From the NCBI GenBank assembly GCA_003290165.1, contig QNQO01000197.1, forward strand, positions 710,001-774,000: a DNA stretch of 64,000 nucleotides, read 5' to 3'. Numbering within the stretch: the first letter of the stretch is position 1; the number at the start of each line of letters is the position of its first letter. Made by a program: the position numbers and the translations under genes. Below, in pieces: positions 24,430-33,883 of this stretch. Below the pieces are notes generated by a model. It saw only the letters and a program-made list of their open reading frames with translations, had not been told where the DNA came from and made no database searches. This DNA comes from Berberis thunbergii (Eukaryota > Streptophyta > Magnoliopsida > Ranunculales > Berberidaceae).

Positions 24430-24749
24430 TTATACAGTTTTGTATGAAAACTTTGAGATCGAGTGGAATGGGCATATGGGGTGCTATCTTCAATTGCATT
24501 TCAATATTAAATTATTTGATTCCCATTCAATCAAAAAAACCTTGCAAAAATCTGGTATTCTAGTCCGTTATGGTAAAGAACCTTTACGACTTACGCTGAC
24601 TAGGATGTGGATGCGCAAATATTCAATACTAGTTATTTTAATCTATAACTTCAATAATAAGAAAATTAAAATTTTAGGAGATTTGACTAAAGATTTCTAT
24701 GCAAAATAATCATAAAAATATTGTAATCAAAGATTACATTCTCACAATT

Positions 24750-25165
24750 GTAAATGCCTATTTATACTTTATAGATAATTGGGGTTTTAAATAAATTATG
24801 TTAGGAATTTAGGTATAATTAATCAATGTTTAAGAGTAGATTGATTTTGATTGTAAAAATTATACAATGTAGAGGGCAAAATGGAAAATCTAAAAGTTTG
24901 ACGTAAGGGCCTTGTTATGTTTATAAATAATTGAGGGTTTAAAATAAATTATGTTAGGGGTTTAGGTATAATGAATCAATGTTAGGAATTGTTGGTTTTG
25001 ATTGTAAAAGTATAGAATGTGGAGGCAAGATATGAGTAAAAGTTAGATGTAATGGCCTATTTATAATTTACATATAATTGGGGTTTAAAATAAATTATAT
25101 TAGGATTTAATTATAATTAAATAACATTTGGGAAGGGTTGGTTTTAAATTAAATATATTTAAGAG
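24750..25165. repeat. Tandem repeat, about 150-bp unit, 2.7 copies
   Basis: Units begin at about 24750, 24903 and 25049 with GTAA(A/G/T)(T/G)GCC, and share AATTGGGGTTT, AAATAAATTATGTTAGG and TGATTGTAAAA in the same order. The third is incomplete. Copies differ at many positions, so the repeat is not recent. Confidence 0.8.
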
Positions 25166-25230
25166 GGGTATGGTTTGGGGGTTTTAATTTTAGTTGAGGG
25201 CATCTTCAGAAGAAAAAAAATTTGCATGAC

Positions 25231-25425
25231 TAGGGGTGGGCAAACGGATGGAGGAACCGTGAATTCAAATCGAACTGAACCGTTTGGAGTAAAACGATTC
25301 AGTTTTTAATATGTAAATTAAGAAATGGTTCTGGTCGATTTCGGATATGTAGGAGAACGGATCGAGTCTGGTTCTTGAACTTTGGATTCAAACGGTTCGA
25401 TTCCAACCCGTTTGATTACAAAGTT
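25231..25425. mobile_element. Truncated hAT-like element of the CGGTT-rich family
   Basis: Begins TAGGGGTGGGCAAACGGA, the same end as the complete element at 58371, and carries GAACCG/AACGG-type blocks. No matching right end or target duplication is visible, so the 3' limit is approximate. Confidence 0.5.
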
Positions 25426-25607
25426 TTATTAAAATAATAAAACTTTTCCTCCATCTCCCTCTCACATCTCATTTTCTCGTCCTCGAGAGATTCTTGGTGG
25501 CCTGGGGGGCAAACGTACACCCCACCCAGGCATCAATCTCGCCCCTTTTTCAGGCCAGCTAAAATTGGGGCTCGTCCTCACATCTCCCATCCCCTTACTG
25601 AGATTAA
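25426..25607. other. Short intergenic stretch
   Basis: No gene recognised. A C/G-rich patch with GGGGGGCAAACGTACACCCC near 25505 can pair with itself. The last three bases are the left TAA target of the Harbinger-type element. Confidence 0.4.
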
Positions 25608-26660
25608 CAGGGGTATTCAATTAAGGATTTAAAACAATACAATGAAATCTAGGGGTATTCAAATATAGATTTTAAATGATTGTTTTATAATTCATTAAAA
25701 TCATGGGGTATTCATTTCATGATTTTTAGAAGTCCACCAAAATTAGGGAGTATTAAAAAAAAAATGAATTTGTTGACTTTATAGACTTTGATGAATTTAT
25801 ACCTTTTCAAATCCAGCCTCTTTCAAATCTGTAAGAGATAGAGAGGGGACCGAGGAAGAGGCAAACTAGTGCTCTGTTCAGTGGGATCGAAAAAGAGAGA
25901 GTTACAGAGACGAACTGAGAACTGCAATCCGTCAGCTCAGCGATCGATGCCTCTATTCTGCTTCCAAATGGTACAAATCCTAATCCCCAATCTCTAAACC
26001 CTAAACACCCAAATGCTTTGCACTTCAATTTCTTCAATGGGTTCTTCTTGTTTGCAGGGCAACAAAACAGCTAGTTGGACTCGGAATCGAAGAAGACCCA
26101 TCCAAGTTCACGCCTGCAAACCCTAGATTCCAATGTGGGAGAAATATAAAACTTGAAGACCACACAAAATCAACACCTAAGAAAATAAAGTCATAATGTG
26201 GATATTCACAAACCATAAGACTGAATAACTTAGGTGCTTGTGCCTATGATGGGAAGTGGGAATGGGTTTCAATGAAGCTATCAAATGAGATAATCTGTCA
26301 GATGGTGATATGGAAGAACATGATGTGTGCCCCTCTCAATGGTTCTTGGTTTTGACACTTTTGAGCTTGAAGACGAGAAGAAGGTGGGAATTGGGAATAT
26401 TGAGGTCAGCAATTTGATTGACGAGGAATGAGAGATGTCAGGTCTCCATTTGATGTTCTTATGGTATGTTTATATATGCTCATGGTTGCGCAAAAGTTTA
26501 ACTATATTTTAATTATAAAATTTAGAAAATTCAATAATAAAAATTCATCAAAATTTAGTTTAAAGTTAAGTGAATTCTGTAAACTTCTTTAAAATATTTT
26601 AAAATTCATTAGATTAATACTCTTTAAGAGTCTATTAAAATTCATATTGAATATCCGCTG
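25608..26660. mobile_element. PIF/Harbinger-type element carrying a captured gene fragment
   Basis: Inverted ends CAGGGGTATTCAATT (25608) and, on the minus strand from 26660, CAGCGGATATTCAAT are flanked by TAA at 25605-25607 and 26661-26663, the 3-bp target duplication of PIF/Harbinger elements. GGGTATTCAA-like phrases recur inside the left end (near 25660 and 25707). No transposase is present. Between the ends lies a fragment of a cell-cycle gene (25881-26196) and further sequence of unknown origin (26220-26460), so the element is of the Pack type. Confidence 0.8.
25881..26196 (+). pseudogene. Captured 5' fragment of anaphase-promoting complex subunit CDC23/APC8
   Basis: Two blocks joined across a GT-AG intron (25971-26057) read ELRTAIRQLSDRCLYSASKW and then LVGLGIEEDPSKFTPANPRF. 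This matches the N-terminus of plant CDC23/APC8, the TPR scaffold subunit of the anaphase-promoting complex. The expected start codon is GTG (25881), and a small insertion in the run of GA bases just after it shifts the frame. The second block runs into unrelated residues and stops at 26194. The fragment lies wholly inside the Harbinger-type element, so it was probably carried here. Identification rests on my memory of the family, not on a search. Confidence 0.75.
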
Positions 26661-27035
26661 TAAGTGAATTTAGTATCCATACAGAATAACAATGAAGAGA
26701 CGGAAAGATCGAAGAAGGTGATAGAGTTGCGGCGGTGAGAGGATGGCCAAGCGGTGTGGTGTGGTGCTCGTTGTTTATGGTGGATCTGCGCAACTGTGCG
26801 CTGGCTGTTGCGTGAAGAGATGAGCTGCTCGGTGTTGTTGATTGGTTGTTCGTGGTGGTGATGAGCTGAATCAGTAAAATGAATTGTGAAGTGGCGGTGA
26901 TGCGATATGTTGATACGATGTTGGATGCAGTTTTGTCGACGGAAAGATGGTGGTCTCTTTGTTGATGACATAGATGGTGGTCTCTCTGGCAGAGATGGTG
27001 GTGGATGCTGACATCTTCATCTCTCGGAAGCATCT

Positions 27036-27557
27036 TTGCAAAATGCCAAACAAAAGGGTGTCTTTGATTCGCAAGAGGGGTGGAGGGTGAAGCTCAATTC
27101 GCTTCTTCCCTCTCAAGGGAAATTCTTCAAACATATTAAAATTGGAGAAGATGTGTTGGTTTCTAGGAGAGTTTTGACATTGTTTGTTCTAATGACCATA
27201 GCTGATTTAAGTGATCAGCTGTTTGGGTTTCAGGATGCTTTGTTTGACAACAATGGAAATGGTCGTCTTGAATTCGCCAAAAACAATTTCACTGCTCTGT
27301 GGCCTGGAGATGGCAAGCCAAGGCTTTGGATGAACTCAATTTCAAAAATGGGTGTTATCTACAACCTCATAGTGAGAAAGGAGGAGATGTGCATTGAAGA
27401 AAGGAAAAAAAAAGTTGGTGAAAATGGATCGTTTAATGACAGAGATGAAGAGTTGGAGTTGGTGATTCCACCAGTGTTTGATTATTGCACAAAGGTTTTG
27501 TTTGATTATTGCACAAAGGTTTTGGATGCAAACAAAAGATTTGAAGAAGTGGTGGAT
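27036..27557 (+). pseudogene. 3' part of an unnamed plant gene, interrupted by the palindromic MULE
   Basis: An open frame of about 174 codons has no ATG at its left edge (in-frame stop near 27009). It resembles a family of uncharacterised plant proteins with the core GRLEF...ALWPGDGKPRLWMNS and a C-terminal VIPPVFDYCTKVLDA; I believe these are listed as DUF6817/HD-like proteins but am not certain. FDYCTKVL is duplicated in tandem (27478-27525). The frame reaches GTGGTGGAT at 27549-27557, where the palindromic element begins, and resumes after it at 35351-35377 with nine codons including a TGA stop. The tail was therefore split by the insertion. The N-terminal half is missing, so the copy was probably broken before that. 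Confidence 0.55.
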
Positions 27558-27724
27558 GAATAATTCTACAGAGCCTGTGTCTGTTGCCTGGGAGAATGCC
27601 CGGATCATCCTCGGCACGTGCTTGGGATGGTCTGTGGCACGTGAATGCGAATCAGTTTGGGCTCCAAAATCTTGGCTCCAAAAAAAAAAAAAAAATTTCA
27701 GACGAAAATCAAACCTTTTCATCT

Positions 27725-27990
27725 GGTCCTCTGCTCAAACCCCTCCTCCTCTGCTCAAACCTCTCGCCTCCTCTGCTCAAGCCGCTCCTCTGCTCAAACC
27801 TCTCATATGCTCACACCTCACGCCTCTTCTGCTCAAACCTCCCCTCTGCTCAAACCCTTCATCTGCTTCGTCATTAAGAGGGTCTGTCTGCTCAAAGGCC
27901 GCTCCTCACGCGCAGATCTGCTCAAAGGCCGCTCCTCCTCAGCTCCTCGTCACGCCTCCTCTGCTCCGCTGCTCGGCATTTGTAGGGTTT
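27725..27990 (+). repeat. CTGCTCAAAC minisatellite, left arm
   Basis: About a dozen degenerate units built on CTCCTCTGCTCAAACC, a pyrimidine-rich tract following an A-run at 27679. The right-arm partner is at about 34870-35185 and has extra units (for example a second CGTCACGCCTCC-type segment), so the arms have changed copy number independently. It is open in three frames, but this reflects the repeat. Confidence 0.8.
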
Positions 27991-28302
27991 CTTATTAAGA
28001 GGGCCTCTCTTCTTCTTCATCTTCTTCTGGTACGTTTTCTTCAACAATCACTGCTTAATATCTTAAAATTTGAATGATAATGGTAGTTTGTGTTTGAGCC
28101 ACACCATTTCGAGGGTTTGTAGAGATTTTTTTTAAAAAATTGGTTTTTTACCAAATTTGGGAAATTTTTTTTTACCTTATTTGTTTAGAAAAAATATGTG
28201 TTTCCAGATTTGTGTTTCGAAAAATGTTTTAACCAAGGAATGCTGATTGGTTTCAACAGCCTGAAACCATGTCGAAATTTTTTTTTTTTTAGCTTACTTG
28301 CA

Positions 28303-28552
28303 TATCTTCCTTTTCTTGCACAAATAGATGTTTAGTAAATGGTGTTACAATCACTAATAAAAGATGATTTTTGTGAATTATTTAGCCCTAATTTGTCACC
28401 CCATTTTGCCAAATTGTGAAACTGACCCTTGTGAGTCTCTGGATCACCCCATCTTGCATATATTCCTTTTCTTGCACGAATAGATGTTTAGTAAATGGGG
28501 TTACAATCACTAATAAAAGATGATTTTTGTGAATTATTTAGCCCTAATCTTT
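28303..28552 (+). repeat. Tandem duplication of about 150 bp, left arm
   Basis: The segment CTTGCATAT...TTATTTAGCCCTAAT occurs at about 28297-28391 and again at 28453-28548. A further partial copy (CCCTTGTGAGTCT...CTTGCATAC) is at 28875-28911. The same arrangement appears inverted in the right arm (about 34340-34600). Confidence 0.75.
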
Positions 28553-28996
28553 TATGTAACCCTAAGTACTCCATCTCTGTAAGCTTTCCTTTCTAAGTCT
28601 GTAAGTCTCCTGTACATTCTTCTTCTTTAAATAAAATCATATTATCTTATCTATTTCTGTTTTGTTTTCTCCAACCTTAACTTCAATCTACGCTCTGACA
28701 AGATCTTACAGGTCCTCTCTAAGTGTAAAGCAGAAAACTGTCTTAGAGCTGTATCGATCGATTGCAGTAGATCTAAGTTAATTGTCTTCATTGATTATCT
28801 TTGTATGCATATGGTTTAGTATACTCTTGATTCTGTATATCTTCTTCTTCTCGCCTGTTTAAATTGTGAAAATGACCCTTGTGAGTCTATAATCACCCCA
28901 TCTTGCATACCTTTATGTTAAATTTTTTTACAGAGCCTTGGCATCGATAGCTTAATAAATAAATTTTTATGTTGAAATAAGGATCTTAACCCAACA

Positions 28997-29350
28997 ATGA
29001 CATACAAGGCATATGTCGTATACCGCGGTCGTGTCCCTGGAATTTACGAAACTTGGCCAGAATGTTCAATCCAAGTAACAGGGTATAAAGGTAATTTGTA
29101 CAAGGGTTTTGCCTCAGCTGCCGAGGCTCATGCTAGTTATATGGAGTGGGTTCGCTAAGAAGTGGTGGAATATAACGACGGAGCAAGCTCATCATCTGCT
29201 GCAGAGGTGAAAAACCAGTTTGACGCTCGTGCGGGTGAAGCTGAAGCGAACAATGATAAATGGGCATTGACAAGGGATTTGATTAATGCACTGCTAGTGG
29301 TGTATCTTATGATAATGGTAGTTTTCTTGTTTAAACTTGTGGCTTTTTGA
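28997..29350 (+). pseudogene. Viroplasmin/RNase H1 N-terminal-domain ORF, left arm
   Basis: From the ATG at 28997, 53 codons encode the small domain found at the N-terminus of RNase H1 and in caulimovirus viroplasmin (core GRVPGIYETWPEC, then a basic YKGNLYKGF and an alanine-rich helix). An in-frame TAA at 29156 separates it from 63 further open codons in the same frame that end in a hydrophobic segment (VVYLMIMVVFLFKLVAF), a probable membrane anchor. Domain plus tail may be one small tail-anchored protein interrupted by the stop. In plants this domain often occurs in transposon-borne ORFs and can bind RNA-DNA hybrids. Its role here is unknown, and I see no other viral sequence. Confidence 0.65.
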
Positions 29351-30216
29351 ATGAATGTATATTAAAGATGTGATGAGACACAAATTATGTTTTGTTAACT
29401 AATGCAAAATAGTATAAACACTTCTTGAAAGTGCAAAATAGTGTACTCTTGTTGCTTGTCTACAGCATCAGTCCATGGCGATCAACTAATGGAATGCTTT
29501 ACTTGGCTTTATTCAATTTACTGACATGAATTCAGAGTTTACATTTGTAACTTATTGGCTTGATTCACATTTGTAACTTATTGGCTTGTATTGCCACTAT
29601 CAGTGTTTACTTGTATTGCTTGTATTGGCTTGTATTGCCACTGTCAGTGTTTACTTGTATTGCAACAAAGGGCAGGTCAGAGTTTACTTGTATTGCCACT
29701 GTCAGTGGAACTCCATGACTGAACAGGGAAATGAATGATTCTCTGTGTTGTATTGAGATCAAATTCTTTGTGTATCAGTTTTAATATACTGGTCGAAATA
29801 CATACTCACTGTCTGAAGATTACTAGCTTAGCTCGGTATAATTTTTTTTGCAATGTCTTGTTCTAGTGGTGATAGTAAGCTGGATATCCAATTTTATATG
29901 GTTTTGGGCATTTCTCTTGGTGTCTGCCATGGATACGTAATGTTGACATGTTCACTTAAATTAGTTTTGACTTGGAAACTCAGGCAAGTGAGTTTAATAT
30001 CAAGGTCCGAATAATTCTCTCGAAATCACAATCCTTGAATCAAACTTTTCCAATTATTGAAGCCCTGGACCCTTTTAATTGCTTCTCCAAAATGTGAAGA
30101 GCTCTTACATATTCAGTGCCACTCAAGCAAGCTATGCTAACCATGTGTTTGTGTCACTCTCAAGCAAGTTCATTTGTTTGGGTACGATGAAGTTGAACAA
30201 CACCAAACAAAAACTC

Positions 30217-30920
30217 ATGTCTTTTTAATGAAACAAACCACAGCTAGCTAACAACACCACACAAACTTTCTTCAAATATAGCAAAGTACAAGAACATAAA
30301 CTGATAAACTATTACAGATGATACTACTGCAAGTCACAAGATCCAGTTTTGGATAATTTGCTCAACATCAGACTTACATAATCTCTTTCTACATGGAGGG
30401 AAACACAGAGGACTTAAAGAAAAAGGAAGGAAAACCATGGACACATAGAGCAGTGATCATATACTAATAGAACCAGTGAAGCTAGCTCACTGCAGCAAAG
30501 AGAATCCAACTGCTGAAATGTTGACAATGCTCAAATGTTGAAATGCTGACAATGCTCAAATGCTCACAATGCTCAAATCCAACTGATAAATCACAATGCT
30601 GGAATGCTCAACAGAAATCAGATGAATCCTATCTAATGCTCAAACTGCTGAAATGCTAATGCTCAAACTACTCAAATGCTAAAATGCTAATGCTCAAATC
30701 CTAATGCTCAATGGTGAATAAATAATCCAACTTCATTACAAAGCCAATCAATCAAATAAGGCAGCAAACATAATTAATCATGTTGGCTGATTGCAAGTTC
30801 ACACACATATGCATTCACTGAAATGGTGTAATATTACAGGCTTCAAGTTCACACCATTTGTTGGCTAATATTCAGTTACAAGTTCACCATTTGGTTGCAT
30901 TCTCTGACAGTTGCATTCTC
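30217..30920. other. Left-arm-only segment of the palindrome, with ATGCTCAA repeats
   Basis: This stretch has no partner in the right arm. It includes a run of short direct repeats (AATGCTCAAATGCTGAA-like, 30525-30715) and three TTGCATTCTCTGACA-like phrases at its inner edge (30894-30940). Its absence on the right is best explained by deletion there, because the sequence at the right-arm junction (about 32650-32680) looks like a repair scar. Confidence 0.7.
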
Positions 30921-30947
30921 TGACATTTGCATTCTCTAATAACCCAG

Positions 30948-31773
30948 CCAAATTGCAGTTACATTCTGCTGATCAACTTCAACAATTCTGCTGACGGGAG
31001 CTGTTGGTTTTTTATCAACTGAAGGGTTAGGTGCCCTGGTGGGCTTCACCTGTTCACATCTGAGAATGAGAATGTCAGGAATAATTCTAAAACACTCAGG
31101 CTCAAAGTGTACAAATGTCATATGGCAAATGAGAAGGTTCAAAGTGTATTGATAGAGAACAAGCCATAAATAAACTTACAGTGGATTGATTCATATGGCA
31201 CTGATGTCGCAACTCCATGTCGTTGTTTGAAGCTGGTGGCTGCAAAAATAAATAAATAAATAAGTAAATAATCATAAGTGATAGTTACGCGTCAGTAAAT
31301 ATATTAAAAACAAACCTGAGTATTTGGATGATATGAATGCGGTGTCAAATATTCTGATCCTTCAGCTCCACTCTGGGAACAACCCTATAAATGACATGTG
31401 TACATACAAATTTAATATTCTAGACTTAAGAAATAAAATATTCATAAAAACATATTAAAAAACATACCACATTCTTCTCAAGGGCTTGATCTTTTTTTGC
31501 TTGTTTATTTTTTTTCCTTTGCATTTTTCTACCAATCTTTTCAAGTGTGGGTTGCATCCTTGAATTAGAGCGCCGGCCTTTGCTACGAACCGGTAATGGA
31601 CTATGAATGCTAGATTGCACCCCAGAACTAGTAGTGTTGGACCCAAATTCAAAACACCCATGTGAATCAACACCCTCATCACCACTATCAGTTTTGAGTT
31701 GCTCCATTTTCAAAGTCATCCATTCATGAACTTGGCATGTCTTCTTTTCATCCTCAGCGGCGTAGTCGGCCAT
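30948..31773 (-). pseudogene. C-terminal part of a FAR1/FRS-like (MULE transposase-type) gene, left arm
   Basis: On the minus strand, from the loop outward, an exon reads MADYAAEDEKKTCQVHEWM and later SPLPVRSKGRRSNSRMQPTL followed by a lysine-rich tail. This resembles the C-terminal end of FAR1-related/MULE proteins, where a helical segment precedes a PL..R.KGRP-type motif. Three small downstream exons with GT-AG borders (about 31316-31385, 31181-31240, 30948-31058) extend it to a stop. The N-terminal and catalytic parts would lie across the loop and are absent. The inverted twin is at 31811-32648. Confidence 0.5.
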
Positions 31774-31810
31774 TACACGGTTTGACAAGATGTGCAGTCA
31801 CTTCTATGAA
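31774..31810. other. 37-bp loop at the centre of the palindrome
   Basis: The only sequence separating the two arms. Both arms break inside the same codon series (ATGGCCGACTACGCC), so the symmetry centre falls inside the FAR1-like gene. Confidence 0.9.
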
Positions 31811-32648
31811 ATGGCCGACTACGCCACTGAGGATGAAAAGAAGACATGCCAAGTTCATGAATGGATGACTTTGAAAATGGAGCAACTCAAAACTGATAGT
31901 GGTGATGAGGGTGTTGATTCACATGGGTGTTTTGAATTTGGGTCCAACACTACTAGTTCTGGGGTGCAATCCAACATTCATAGTCCATTACCGGTTCGTA
32001 GCAAAGGCCGACGCTCTAATTCAAGGATGCAACCCACACTTGAAAAGATTGGTAGAAAAATGCAAAGGAAAAAAAATAAACAAGCAAAAAAAGATCAAGC
32101 CCTTGAGAAGAATGTGGTATGTTTTTTAATATGTTTTTATGAATATTTTATTTCTTAAGTCTAGAATATTAAATTTGTATGTACACATGTCATTTATAGG
32201 GTTGTTCCCAGAGTGGAGCTGAAGGATCAGAATATTTGACACCGCATTCATATCATCCAAATACTCAGGTTTGTTTTTAATATATTTACTGACGCGTAAC
32301 TATCACTTATGATTATGTACTTATTTATTTATTTATTTTTGCAGCCACCAGCTTCAAACAACGACATGGAGTTGCGACATCAGTGCCATATGAATCAATC
32401 CACTGTAAGTTTATTTATGGCTTGCTCTCTATCAATACACTTTGAACCTTCTCATTTGCCATATGACATTTGTACACTTTGAGCCTGAGTGTTTTAGAAT
32501 TATTCCTGACATTCTCATTCTCAGATGTGAACAGGTGAAGCCCACCAGGGCACCTAACCCTTCAGTTGATAAAAAACCAACAGCTCCCGTCAGCAGAATT
32601 GTTGAAGTTGATCAGCAGAATGTAACTGCAATTTGGCTGGGTTATTAG
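31811..32648 (+). pseudogene. C-terminal part of a FAR1/FRS-like gene, right arm twin
   Basis: Inverted copy of the left-arm gene piece, with the same exons and splice borders and only scattered substitutions (for example MADYATEDEKK in place of MADYAAEDEKK, and an SNIHS/SSIHS difference). An ATG at 31790 within the loop happens to open the frame. It ends at TAG 32646-32648, after which the right arm jumps to sequence found 700 bp further out on the left. Confidence 0.5.
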
Positions 32649-33530
32649 AGAATGCAATTTGGCTGAGTTTTTGTTTGGTGTTGTTCAACTTCATCGTACC
32701 CAAACAAATGAACTTGCTTGAGAGTGACACAAACACATGGTTAGCATAGCTTGCTTGAGTGGCACTGAATATGTAAGAGCTCTTCACATTTTGGAGAAGC
32801 AATTAAAAGGGTCCAGGGCTTCAATAATTGGAAAAGTTTGATTCAAGGATTGTGATTTCGAGAGAATTATTCGGACCTTGATATTAAACTCACTTGCCTG
32901 AGTTTCCAAGTCAAAACTAATTTAAGTGAACATGTCAACATTACGTATCCATGGCAGACACCAAGAGAAATGCCCAAAACCATATAAAATTGGATATCCA
33001 GCTTACTATCACCACTAGAACAAGACATTGCAAAAAAAATTATACCGAGCTAAGCTAGTAATCTTCAGACAGTGAGTATGTATTTCGACCAGTATATTAA
33101 AACTGATACACAAAGAATTTGATCTCAATACAACACAGAGAATCATTCATTTCCCTGTTCAGTCATGGAGTTCCACTGACAGTGGCAATACAAGTAAACT
33201 CTGACCTGCCCTTTGTTGCAATACAAGTAAACACTGACAGTGGCAATACAAGCCAATACAAGCAATACAAGTAAACACTGATAGTGGCAATACAAGCCAA
33301 TAAGTTACAAATGTGAATCAAGCCAATAAGTTACAAATGTAAACTCTGAATTCATGTCAGTAAATTGAATAAAGCCAAGTAAAGCATTCCATTAGTTGAT
33401 CGCCATGGGCTGATGCTGTAGACAAGCAACAAGAGTACACTATTTTGCACTTTCAAGAAGTGTTTATACTATTTTGCATTAGTTAACAAAACAGAATTTG
33501 TGTCTCATCACATCTTTAATATACATTCAT

Positions 33531-33883
33531 TCAAAAAGCCACAAGTTTAAACAAGAAAACTACCATTATCATAAGATACACCACTAGCAGTGCATTAATC
33601 AAATCCCTTGTCAATGCCCATTTATCATTGTTCGCTTCAGCTTCACCCGCACGAGCGTCAAACTGGTTTTTCACCTCTGCAGCAGATGATGAGCTTGCTC
33701 CGTCCTTATATTCCACCACTTCTTAGCGAACCCACTCCATATAACTAGCATGAGCCTTGGCAGCTGAGGCAAACCCTTGTACAAATTACCTTTATACCCT
33801 GTTACTTGGATTGAACATTCTGGCCAAGTTTCGTAAATTCCAGGGACACGACCGCGGTATACGACATATGCCTTGTATGTCAT
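33531..33883 (-). pseudogene. Viroplasmin/RNase H1 N-terminal-domain ORF, right arm twin, frameshifted
   Basis: Inverted copy of 28997-29350. It begins with the same ATG (at 33883, minus strand), but one T is missing in the GGGTTTTGCC run, so the frame shifts after the YKG motif and the alanine-rich helix is lost. The hydrophobic tail frame (33531-33719) is intact. With the left copy stopped and the right copy shifted, neither arm encodes the joined protein. Confidence 0.6.

Noticed and set aside
27478..28077. Long overlapping open frames (about 100-200 codons) and their mirror images at 34774-35322
   Set aside because: They are open in three frames because of the CTGCTCAAAC minisatellite. 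Composition is low-complexity (Ser, Leu, Pro, Ala, Cys) and copy number differs between arms, so they are not credible proteins.
28997..33883. An integrated caulimovirus, suggested by the viroplasmin-like domain
   Set aside because: Only this short domain is present, with no movement protein, coat protein, protease or reverse transcriptase. The same domain occurs in cellular RNase H1 and in transposons, and both copies lie inside a defined MULE.
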